NCBI GenBank assembly: GCA_025359105.1
Contig: JANYHK010000045.1
Location: forward strand, 1 to 50,954
Length of the DNA: 50,954 nt
Reading direction: 5' to 3'
From: Myxococcales bacterium
GTDB lineage: Bacteria; Myxococcota_A; Polyangia; Polyangiales; Polyangiaceae
Position numbers and translations under genes: made by a program. Under the pieces are notes generated by a model, which worked only from the letters and a program-made list of their open reading frames with translations, searched no databases and was not told the DNA's origin. How positions within the stretch are numbered: the first letter of the stretch is position 1; each line of letters begins with the position of its first letter. This document shows, in pieces, positions 1 through 6,966 of this stretch.

Positions 1-100
1 CCACTCCCCCGGCCGCCCCACCCGCCCATCGAGTCCCGCAAGGAGCGGAGCGAGCCGCTTCGGAGCCCCCGACGGGGGGCCGACGAGGCGCGGAGTCGAC
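1..100. other. Intergenic, no gene recognised
   Basis: GC-rich sequence downstream, in minus-strand sense, of the tRNA block. It contains a short C5/G5 inverted repeat near 66-78 but no T-run, so it is at best a weak terminator. No tRNA arm or convincing coding sequence was found. The tRNA transcript could continue beyond the window edge. Confidence 0.4.
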
Positions 101-120
101 GCAGCGGTGCATTGCACCCG
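101..120. repeat. Imperfect direct repeat, copy 1
   Basis: The motif GCAGCGG-(TG)-CATTGCACCCG recurs at 399-419 as GCAGCGG-(CGG)-CATTGCACCCG. The two copies bracket exactly the segment that holds the Phe-like tRNA and the permuted tRNA. This copy also holds the near-palindrome GGTGCA-T-TGCACC. It could be a structured processing element or the trace of an insertion; the sequence alone does not decide. Confidence 0.5.
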
Positions 121-144
121 CCGCACCCAATACCAGACTCATTT

Positions 145-295
145 GGTTCGGTCCGAGTGAGGAAGCCGTGTCCTTTCGGATCTCGATTACAATTCGAGCG
201 CGTTTACCATTACGCCACGGGCCGTCAGGTCGGCCCGGCTGGATTCGAACCAGCATCTCAATTTGCGTGTGTGGCCTCTTCCGGCGGACCGAACC
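145..295 (-). tRNA. Circularly permuted (split) tRNA-Thr(UGU)-like gene
   Basis: Read on the minus strand, the order is: 5' flank (295-259), T-arm (254-238, stem GCTGG/CCAGC, loop TTCGAAT), 3' acceptor strand CGGGCCG (237-231), discriminator A230, linker, 5' acceptor strand CGGCCCG (224-218), D-arm (215-200, GCGT/ACGC, loop with GG), anticodon arm (198-182, CTCGA/TCGAG, loop ATTGTAA), 3' flank (181-145). Joining ...TCGAG (182) to AGAT (258) gives a canonical 72-nt tRNA with every stem fully paired, U8, A14, an A15/U48 Levitt pair, G18-G19, A21 and C56/A58. The two 37-nt flanks pair through GGTTCGGTCCG (295-285) with CGGACCGAACC (155-145), and GGAAG/CTTCC extends this. Anticodon UGU implies threonine. 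C1-G72 is unlike bacterial tRNA-Thr, so the amino acid is uncertain. RNase P and 3' processing in the linker would leave a two-piece tRNA. Confidence 0.75.
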
Positions 296-297
296 AG

Positions 298-370
298 TAG
301 GCTGTCGTGGAGTCGCACCACGTTCTTCCGCTCTTCAGGCGGACGCTATCACTCGACCAGCTCACAGCCT
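298..370 (-). tRNA. tRNA-Phe(GAA)-like, non-canonical
   Basis: Acceptor AGGCTGT (370-364) pairs fully with ACAGCCT (305-299), and the discriminator is A298. The anticodon arm TCCGC/GCGGA has loop CTGAAGA, which gives anticodon GAA. The T-arm stem CGTGG/CCACG is perfect, but its loop is TGCGACT, so position 55 is G instead of U. Position 8 is G instead of U, the D-stem has only three pairs and the D-loop is 11 nt. A standard bacterial tRNA-Phe has A37 and canonical U8/U55, so this is a divergent or second-copy tRNA. Its 3' end lies only about 2 nt from the outer helix of the permuted tRNA downstream, so its 3' processing would create that element's 5' end. Confidence 0.65.
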
Positions 371-380
371 ATGTGTGTAC

Positions 381-445
381 AGTGCAACAAGAGCGGGCGC
401 AGCGGCGGCATTGCACCCGGCGCCCACGAAAAAGGAACGCGCATG
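381..445. other. Spacer between tRNA-Glu and the Phe-like tRNA
   Basis: Sixty-five bases that hold the second copy of the direct repeat (399-419) and, in minus-strand sense, a short T-run (CCTTTTTCG, about 429-437). The T-run follows no obvious strong hairpin. No further tRNA arm is visible. Confidence 0.4.
399..419. repeat. Imperfect direct repeat, copy 2
   Basis: Second copy of the roughly 20-bp motif at 101-120. It differs only in the three bases before CATTGCACCCG. It lies upstream, in transcription sense, of the Phe-like tRNA, so the pair frames the two unusual tRNA elements. Confidence 0.5.
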
Positions 446-517
446 TGCCCTCGACGGGACTCGAACCCGTCTTGCCCGCTTGAAAGGCGGGGGTCCTGAC
501 CTCTAGACGACGAGGGC
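446..517 (-). tRNA. tRNA-Glu(TTC)
   Basis: Acceptor GCCCTCG/CGAGGGC, T-arm ACGGG-TTCGAGT-CCCGT, and anticodon arm CCCGC/GCGGG with loop CTTTCAA (anticodon UUC, glutamate). The D-region TCGTCTAGAGGTCAGGA is typical of tRNA-Glu. The 3' CCA is not encoded. Confidence 0.93.
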
Positions 518-535
518 ATGCGTGCGAACGCGCAG

Positions 536-606
536 AGCCCTCGTCCGGAATCGAACCGGACCCTCTCGTTTACGAAACGAGGGCTCGACCTTCGAGCTGC
601 GAGGGC
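536..606 (-). tRNA. tRNA-Thr(CGT)
   Basis: Acceptor GCCCTCG/CGAGGGC, D-stem GCTC/GAGC, anticodon arm CTCGT/ACGAG with loop TTCGTAA (anticodon CGU, threonine ACG codons), and T-arm TCCGG-TTCGATT-CCGGA. Position 8 is C rather than the near-universal U, and the discriminator reads U. It begins only about four bases after the T-run of the terminator at 611-660, so its expression may depend on read-through. Confidence 0.85.
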
Positions 607-610
607 AACG

Positions 611-660
611 AAAAGAAAAAAAGGACGGCGAGGCCTCGGGGGCACCGGGGCCCCGCCGTC
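611..660 (-). terminator. Rho-independent terminator inside the tRNA cluster
   Basis: In minus-strand sense, a GC-rich hairpin (outer stem GACGGCG/CGCCGTC, with further GC pairing inside) is followed by CTTTTTTTCTTTT. It should end the Lys-Lys-Gln transcript. It sits directly before tRNA-Thr(CGT) with no room for a separate promoter after it. The 106 bases between it and tRNA-Gln (661-766) contain a small hairpin (GCGCTC..GAGCGC near 698-715) and no further tRNA. Confidence 0.85.
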
Positions 661-766
661 GTTGGCATCGAATTGTCAGGGAACAAGGTGTCCGCACGCA
701 CGCGCTCGGAAAAGAGCGCGCGGGCGGACGAGTACGTCTTCGCGGCAGCCGAGGGGCCGCGCGTGG

Positions 767-838
767 ATCCGGGGACAGGAGTCGAACCTGCGTTGCTGGG
801 TTCAGAGCCCAGTGTCTTGGCCGCTAGACGACCCCGGC
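767..838 (-). tRNA. tRNA-Gln(CTG)
   Basis: Anticodon arm CTGGG/CCCAG with loop CTCTGAA gives anticodon CUG (glutamine). T-arm GCAGG-TTCGACT-CCTGT and D-region TCGTCTAGCGGCCAAGACA fit the family. The acceptor pairs at six positions, while the first pair is a G/A mismatch. A weak or open 1-72 pair is also known in tRNA-Gln of other bacteria. Confidence 0.9.
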
Positions 839-859
839 CTCGATGAAATTTTGCGAGAG

Positions 860-931
860 TGGGCCTGGAGGGATTCGAACCCTCGCTTCGCCGGTTAAGA
901 GCCGGGTGCGCTGCCGTTACGCTACAGACCC
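860..931 (-). tRNA. tRNA-Lys(CTT)
   Basis: Acceptor GGGTCTG/CAGGCCC (one G-U pair), anticodon loop CTCTTAA giving CUU (lysine AAG codons), T-arm GAGGG-TTCGAAT-CCCTC, discriminator A. The outermost anticodon-stem pair is a C/C mismatch. Confidence 0.92.
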
Positions 932-950
932 GGCCGTACGCACGGCGCGG

Positions 951-1023
951 TGGGACGCAAGGGACTCGAACCCTCATGTCTCGGGTTAAAAGCCCGGTGC
1001 TCTACCGATTGAGCCAACGTCCC
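951..1023 (-). tRNA. tRNA-Lys(TTT)
   Basis: Acceptor GGGACGT/GCGTCCC, D-arm GGCTCAATCGGTAGAGC, anticodon arm CCGGG with loop CTTTTAA (UUU, lysine), T-arm GAGGG-TTCGAGT-CCCTT, discriminator A. It is the first gene of the cluster in transcription order. Confidence 0.95.
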
Positions 1024-1061
1024 ATCTGAGATGTCAGAATGAGTCGTGCGAGTTTGGTCCA

Positions 1062-1089
1062 GTTATCGCGTTTGTTTGTATCATTTGAA
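1062..1089 (-). promoter_or_regulatory. Possible promoter of the tRNA cluster
   Basis: In minus-strand sense, TTCAAA (1084-1089) and GATAAC (1062-1067) are separated by 16 bases and lie about 40 bases before tRNA-Lys(TTT). Each hexamer matches the sigma70 consensus at four of six positions. The region is locally AT-rich in a very GC-rich window. The call is weak. Confidence 0.35.
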
Positions 1090-1181
1090 ATGCGCCTCCC
1101 TCTGCCCCGGGCCAACGGGCCAGGCGCGCGCGATCCGCAGGGGATCGGGGGTGGGGATGGAGATCGGGACCCCGGGTCGGA

Positions 1182-1241
1182 GTCGGGTTCGGGTTCGGGT
1201 TCGGGTTCGGGTTCGGGTTCGGGTTCGGGTTCGGGTTCGGG
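1182..1241. repeat. (GGGTTC)n hexamer tandem repeat, non-coding
   Basis: About nine to ten nearly perfect copies of GGGTTC. The repeat would read Gly-Ser on the plus strand and Asn-Pro on the minus strand. The surrounding reading frames resemble no protein and carry no ribosome-binding site, so it is taken as a non-coding microsatellite. Related hexamers occur inside three genes of this window. Confidence 0.85.
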
Positions 1242-1287
1242 GGTCCCGGATCGGCGGTCAAGCTCGGCGAGCGTGCAGCGGAAATGA

Positions 1288-1318
1288 GAAAAGCCGCCTC
1301 GGGGGATTCCCGGGCGGC
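1288..1318 (-). terminator. Terminator-like hairpin, minus strand
   Basis: GCCGCC-(T bulge)-CGGG (1293-1303) pairs with CCCGGGCGGC (1309-1318) around a 5-nt loop. In minus-strand sense it is followed by TTTT. It is a plausible terminator for minus-strand transcription coming from the ureohydrolase gene, although that gene ends about 480 bases upstream. Confidence 0.55.
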
Positions 1319-1801
1319 CTTCGAGAGCGTCGCGAGGACGTCTGGAGATGCCGCCTAGGGGCCTGCCTTCATCGAATCAAAGGCAACTGGAAGAGCCGGA
1401 TTGGCCGAGAACGTCGAAAACTCCGAAAACTCCGAAAAGAGCGGCTGGGGCTGGACGCTGTGCGCGTACCCGCACGTACCGGTACCCAGACCGCCGGGCC
1501 GAGCTTCGCCGCGCGCCAATCCCAGGCCCCGATAGGACGCCACGTGCCAGGCCCTGAGGCGCGGCGACGTTCGGAGGGTTGTGGGGAGGGTCGACATGGC
1601 GTTCTTGGTGGAAGAGGTGTGTTCCTTCGACGCGCACGCGCGCGCCGTCATTCATCTGTAGCGCCCCAAATCGACTTGGTCAAGAAGTGAAACGTATTAA
1701 ATCGAGATTTGTGGGGCTCTGGCTTGGGTCATCTCAAACGTGGAATACGTCGGCTTGGAGCGCCGAAGTCCACGGGCTGCCGCGCGGCGCACGCGGACGC
1801 C
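1319..1801. other. Intergenic, about 480 bp, no gene recognised
   Basis: No frame here resembles a known protein or has a convincing start. It contains short tandem GAAAACTCC units (1414-1438) and an AT-rich stretch near 1683-1710. A bulged inverted repeat GCCCCAAATC (1661-1670) / GATTTGTGGGGC (1703-1714) could form a stem-loop just after the ureohydrolase gene. Confidence 0.5.
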
Positions 1802-2857
1802 TCAGCGAGAGGGCGGCTTCGTGAGGCCCTGCGATACCAGCATCCAGCCGATCAGCTTGTAGAGAATGCGCGCGCCCACGTTGCCGTCCCACTCGTCCCC
1901 CTCCGGGCCCGGCACGACCTCGTTCACGTCGACGCCCACCAGGGTGCGCCCCGATTTCACGACCGCCGCGACGAGCGCCGCCGCCTGGTTGAACGCGAGG
2001 CCGCCCGGCACCGGGGTTCCGGTGTGCGGGCACAGCGTGGGATCGAGCCCGTCGATGTCGAACGAGACGTACACCTGCTTCGGGAGATCCTGGACGATGC
2101 GCGCCGCCGCCTGGCCCCAGGCCTCACCCTCGTAGGCCTTCGCCGTGAGGTCGGCGTCGTAGTGGGTGACGACGCGGCCGCCGGAGCTCTCGCCGAACGC
2201 CGCCTCGGCCTCCGAGAAGTCGCGGATGCCGACCTGAACGAGGCGTCCGACCTCCGGGATGCGCGTCATCACGTTGAACATGATCGACGCGTGCGAGAAC
2301 GTGAAGCCCTCGTACGCCTCGCGCAGATCGGCGTGCGCGTCGATGTGAAGGATGCCGAGACCGGGGAACGTCTCGGCGTGGGCGCGGATCGCCCCGAACG
2401 GCGTCGCGTGATCACCGCCGACCAGCGCGACGAGCTTCTTCTTGGCGAGCTGCGCCTTCACCGTCGCGTACACGGCGTCGTTCACCTTTGCGCTGAGCTC
2501 GTTCACGCGCCCGAGCGCGCGCGTCAGCGGCGCGTCGCCGCCCACGTCCCCGCCGACCTCGATTATTTTCGCAGCGAGGGCCCGCCCTTCGTCGTTCCAC
2601 GCGCGCATGTCGGCGGGGATGGGCAGCATGTGGATGCCCGGCTCGTAGGGGCGGCCGGTCTCGCGGTCGAAGAGGTCCACCTGCTTCGATGCCTCGAAGA
2701 TCGCGGCCGGGCCGTCCTCCGCGCCGCCGCCGTACGAGGTCGTCGCCGCGAACGGCGCCGGGACCACGATGACGCGCGCCTCCTCCGCCGAGTGGGAGAG
2801 GCCGAAGATGCCCGAATCCGAAGGCGCCGCGGCGCCGGGGTCGAAGGGCTTGCTCAT
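1802..2857 (-). CDS. Agmatinase/arginase-family ureohydrolase
   Basis: 351 aa. Ureohydrolases hydrolyse a guanidino group (agmatine, arginine, guanidinobutyrate or formiminoglutamate) with a dinuclear manganese centre. The metal-binding signatures are all present in order: GGDH, IDAHAD and SFDIDGLDP, with the NEVVPGPEGD region near the C-terminus. Length matches the family. The ATG at 2857 follows GGTAAGG by about nine bases. It is divergent from the ammonium transporter gene with about 70 bp between starts, so the two may share control; both would handle nitrogen released as urea, amine or ammonium. The exact substrate cannot be read from the sequence. Agmatinase is the most common annotation for this shape of protein. 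Confidence 0.88.
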   Translation of the reverse strand: MSKPFDPGAAAPSDSGIFGLSHSAEEARVIVVPAPFAATTSYGGGAEDGPAAIFEASKQVDLFDRETGRPYEPGIHMLPIPADMRAWNDEGRALAAKIIEVGGDVGGDAPLTRALGRVNELSAKVNDAVYATVKAQLAKKKLVALVGGDHATPFGAIRAHAETFPGLGILHIDAHADLREAYEGFTFSHASIMFNVMTRIPEVGRLVQVGIRDFSEAEAAFGESSGGRVVTHYDADLTAKAYEGEAWGQAAARIVQDLPKQVYVSFDIDGLDPTLCPHTGTPVPGGLAFNQAAALVAAVVKSGRTLVGVDVNEVVPGPEGDEWDGNVGARILYKLIGWMLVSQGLTKPPSR

Positions 2858-2926
2858 CGGGCGGGACCTTACCGCAACGGTCACGAAACGCGCATGAAAC
2901 ATGGGCGGGGTAGGTGTGGGAGCGGC

Positions 2927-4141
<1,215 letters not shown>

Positions 4142-4195
4142 AGCGAACGTCGATTGACCGGAACGGGCGAACGGCGGTAGCGACCCAGAAGAGGG

Positions 4196-4233
4196 CTATG
4201 GCAACCGTTCCGTTCGAAGAACGGTTGCTATGG
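4196..4233. terminator. Bidirectional terminator-like hairpin
   Basis: CTATGGCAACCGTTC (4196-4210) and GAACGGTTGCTATGG (4219-4233) pair over 15 positions (two G-T pairs) around an 8-nt loop. It lies between the convergent amt and MBL genes. There is no T-run, as is common in very GC-rich genomes. Confidence 0.7.
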
Positions 4234-4261
4234 AGCACCGAGTCAGAGCAAGGCGCCTGGC

Positions 4262-5668
4262 TCAGATCGCCATGATGTCGCCGGGCGCGGGCGCGCGGAT
4301 CTCGCCGATGCCCTTGGCCTGGAGCAGGCCCGCGAGGACCTTCTGCGGCCGCGGCTCGCCGTGCACGAGCGCGACCTGCGTGAGCTTGCCGCCGCGCGCG
4401 CGCGTCGCCTCGACGAACGAGAGCAGGTCCTTCTGGTCGGCGTGCGCGCTGAATCCGTTCAGGACGGCGACCTCCGCGCGAAGCTCGCGCTCGACGCCGA
4501 AGATCTTCACGCGCTGGCGCCGCTCTACGATCCGCCGCCCCAGCGTGTGCGGCGCCTGGAAGCCGACGATGACGACCGTGTTCTTGGGGTTCTCGATCGT
4601 CGCCTTGAGGTGGTGCACGATCCGGCCGGCTTCGCACATGCCGCTGGCGGAGATGATGAGGCACGGATCGTCCGACGCGTCGATGGCCTTGCTCGCCTCC
4701 TTGTCCTCGACGTACTCGAGCTCGTCGAGCTCGAAGGGCGAGTGGTGCTCGGAGACGAGCTTGCGCATCTCGACGTCGAAGCACTCCGGGTGCAGGCGAA
4801 AAACGTCGGTGATCTTCACCGTCAGCGGCGAGTCGACGTACACCTTCATCTTGGGGAACTTGCCGGCGTTTTTCAGCATGCGCAGGGCGTAGAGGAGCTC
4901 CTGGGCGCGCTCGAGCGCGAAGCTGGGGATGACGATCTTGCCGCCGCGCTCGTAGGTGCGCTTGATGATCGCGGCGAGCTCGTCGTCCATCTCCTCGATG
5001 GGTTTGTGGAGGCGGTCGCCGTACGTGCTCTCGCAGATGAGCGCGTCGACGTCGGTGGGGATCTCGGGATCGCGCAGGATGGGCATCCGTCGCCGCCCGA
5101 GGTCCCCGGTAAAGCAGAGGCGCTTGGTCTTGCCGTTCTCTTCGAGGTCGAGGACCGTGATCGCGCTGCCGAGTACGTGGCCGGCGTCGAGGAACGAACC
5201 GCGCACGCCCGGCGCGACCTCCATGCGGCGCCCGTACGGCACGCTCACCATGCGCTCGAGCACGCGGACGACGTCGGCCTCGTCGTAGAGCGGCTCGACG
5301 CGCTCCATGTCCGCTTCGCCCTTCTCGATGAGGCGGTTGATGTACCGTGCGTCGGCCTCCTGGATGCGTGCGGCGTCCGCCAGCATCACCGCGCACAGGT
5401 CACGCGTGGCGGGCGTGCAGTAGATGGGGCCGTCGTAGCCCTTCTTGATCAAGAACGGCAGGCCGCCCGAGTGATCGATGTGCGCGTGGGAGAGCACGAC
5501 GGCGTCGATCGCCCCGACGTCGACGCCGACGTTCTTGTTCGCCTCCCTCGACTCGCGACGGCGACCTTGCACGAGGCCGCAGTCGAGGAGGACCGTGGCG
5601 TTCTTGGTGCGTACGAGGTGCTTGGAGCCAGTGACGGTCTGCGCAGCGCCGACGAACTCGAGTTCCAT
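4262..5668 (-). CDS. Beta-CASP metallo-beta-lactamase family ribonuclease-like protein
   Basis: 468 aa, related to CPSF-73/YSH1-type RNA-processing nucleases. The N-terminal MBL motif HAHIDH (61-66) binds two zinc ions. Later residues fit the MBL and beta-CASP motifs: LDAGHVLGSA, FTGDLGR, and in the beta-CASP part ESTYGDR, IPSFALERAQELL, ISASGMCEAGRIVHHL, GFSAHADQ and LVHGEP. Length is typical of the bacterial form. Its likely role is endo- or exonucleolytic RNA processing in the cytoplasm. It lies nine bases after the PrsW-like gene on the same strand, so the pair is probably co-transcribed. It ends toward amt, with the hairpin at 4196-4233 between. Confidence 0.92.
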   Translation of the reverse strand: MELEFVGAAQTVTGSKHLVRTKNATVLLDCGLVQGRRRESREANKNVGVDVGAIDAVVLSHAHIDHSGGLPFLIKKGYDGPIYCTPATRDLCAVMLADAARIQEADARYINRLIEKGEADMERVEPLYDEADVVRVLERMVSVPYGRRMEVAPGVRGSFLDAGHVLGSAITVLDLEENGKTKRLCFTGDLGRRRMPILRDPEIPTDVDALICESTYGDRLHKPIEEMDDELAAIIKRTYERGGKIVIPSFALERAQELLYALRMLKNAGKFPKMKVYVDSPLTVKITDVFRLHPECFDVEMRKLVSEHHSPFELDELEYVEDKEASKAIDASDDPCLIISASGMCEAGRIVHHLKATIENPKNTVVIVGFQAPHTLGRRIVERRQRVKIFGVERELRAEVAVLNGFSAHADQKDLLSFVEATRARGGKLTQVALVHGEPRPQKVLAGLLQAKGIGEIRAPAPGDIMAI

Positions 5669-5677
5669 CCAGCCAGA

Positions 5678-6916
5678 CTACCAGCTCGGGCGCCGCGTCA
5701 CCCACGCCGGCGCGGGCCGCATCCACTGCGGCGGGCCCCCGCCCGGGTTGAACGGTTGGGGCTGCTCGATAGGCCGCCCCAGGCGTGCAGCGATGTTTCC
5801 CCGCCGGACCGCGAGCTCCTGGCGCAGCGGCACCACCATGTCGGCGCTCACCGTCTTCAGGCGCCCGCGCGTCGCACGCGCGGAGTGCCACTTGCTGAGC
5901 GCGAGCCGTGCCGCGGCGTCGACGAACTCCTTGCCCTCATGGCCGCCGTACAGCGCGTTCGCGCGCATGCGGGCGGCGGGCGACGTCACCAGGTTGAGCT
6001 CCCACACGGTGAGGAAGCCCATGAGCACCTCGTCCTGGAGGAACGCCCGGATGATCTTCCCCTTCCGGCCGACGAGCCAGTAGACAAGGACGCCGAAGCC
6101 GACGACCACCAGGAGCCAGAGCGGCAGCATGACGAGGAAGAGGGCGCCCGAGATGGTTCCCGCCGTGTTCCACGTCGAGTGCATCGCCACGGCGAGCGCG
6201 TAGCCGCCCATCGGCGCGAGCCAGCGCAGGTAGGGCTTGTCCGTCTCGCGCGCGATGCCGAAGCCGATGCCGGTCATCGACGTGTAGAGCGGGTGCCCCC
6301 ACGGCGAGAGGATGCCGCGCAGGAAGAACGTGACGCCGAGCGCGCCGGTGCCACCCCCGAGCTCGGTGCCGGCGGCGCGGCCGTAATAGATGATGTCCTC
6401 GATCGCCGAGAAGCCGAGCGCGGTGAACGTGGCGTACATCACGCCGTCGACGACGCCGTCGAACTCGCGGCGCATGAAGTAGAAGATGCCGAACACGCCG
6501 AGGCCCTTGAAGCCCTCCTCGACGATCGGCGCGCTGATGCAGGCGGCGACGACGTGGCCGGCGCCGGGTCCGAAGACCGCCTCGCCGAGCTCACCGGCGG
6601 CGGTGTTGATCACGGCGGCGAAGCCGCAGGCCGCGATGCCGCCCCACGCCATCGCGCCGAGCAAGAGCCACCACGGCTCGGGATCGTAGCGGTCGACGAC
6701 GCGCGGGATCCAGATGTAAGCGAGCAACGCGGGCATCGCCAGGACGGCGCCCATGCCCATGGCGGCGAACTCGGCCGCCGGGTCGCGATCGAAGAGCGGC
6801 ATGACGACGAAGAGCCCGATGAGGAGGGCGCCACCGCCGAGCATGCCGAGGATGTAGAGGACAGTGCCGACCGTCTTGCGTGTGCGGTCGGGATCGAGAC
6901 GGGGAGCAGGCTGCAC
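5678..6916 (-). CDS. PrsW-family intramembrane metalloprotease
   Basis: 412 aa with about eight or nine membrane segments. PrsW-type proteases cleave membrane-bound regulators such as anti-sigma factors. The family's conserved residues are visible: EEGFKG (the EExxK motif), the FSAIEDIIY segment, SPWGHPLYT and MHSTWN, which supply Glu and His ligands within the membrane. The start is GTG at 6916. The soluble C-terminal 100 residues are basic and Pro-rich. It precedes the beta-CASP gene by nine bases. No anti-sigma factor gene is adjacent, so its substrate is unknown. Confidence 0.86.
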   Translation of the reverse strand: MQPAPRLDPDRTRKTVGTVLYILGMLGGGALLIGLFVVMPLFDRDPAAEFAAMGMGAVLAMPALLAYIWIPRVVDRYDPEPWWLLLGAMAWGGIAACGFAAVINTAAGELGEAVFGPGAGHVVAACISAPIVEEGFKGLGVFGIFYFMRREFDGVVDGVMYATFTALGFSAIEDIIYYGRAAGTELGGGTGALGVTFFLRGILSPWGHPLYTSMTGIGFGIARETDKPYLRWLAPMGGYALAVAMHSTWNTAGTISGALFLVMLPLWLLVVVGFGVLVYWLVGRKGKIIRAFLQDEVLMGFLTVWELNLVTSPAARMRANALYGGHEGKEFVDAAARLALSKWHSARATRGRLKTVSADMVVPLRQELAVRRGNIAARLGRPIEQPQPFNPGGGPPQWMRPAPAWVTRRPSW

Positions 6917-6966
6917 GCGGCGAGACTAGCAGAGGTTCGCCACGCGCAGCCGATCCCGAGACTACT

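Noticed and set aside
225-230. Hammerhead-like CTGA core in the linker of the permuted tRNA
   Set aside because: The required CUGAUGA and GAAA core with three stems is not formed by the surrounding sequence.
231-291. A truncated mini-tRNA with T-arm and acceptor CGGTCCG/CGGGCCG
   Set aside because: The acceptor pairing holds only with a G-U pair and there is no D or anticodon arm. The same CGGGCCG pairs perfectly with CGGCCCG of the next segment, and the permuted reading explains all parts.
1046-1690. A 214-residue plus-strand frame with Gly-Ser/Arg-Val repeats
   Set aside because: It is produced by the hexamer repeat and high GC content, with no ribosome-binding site, no known domain, and an arginine-rich low-complexity sequence.
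1709-2926. N-terminal extension of the ammonium transporter frame
   Set aside because: The sequence before ATG 2927 is the antisense of the ureohydrolase gene and has no membrane or signal character.
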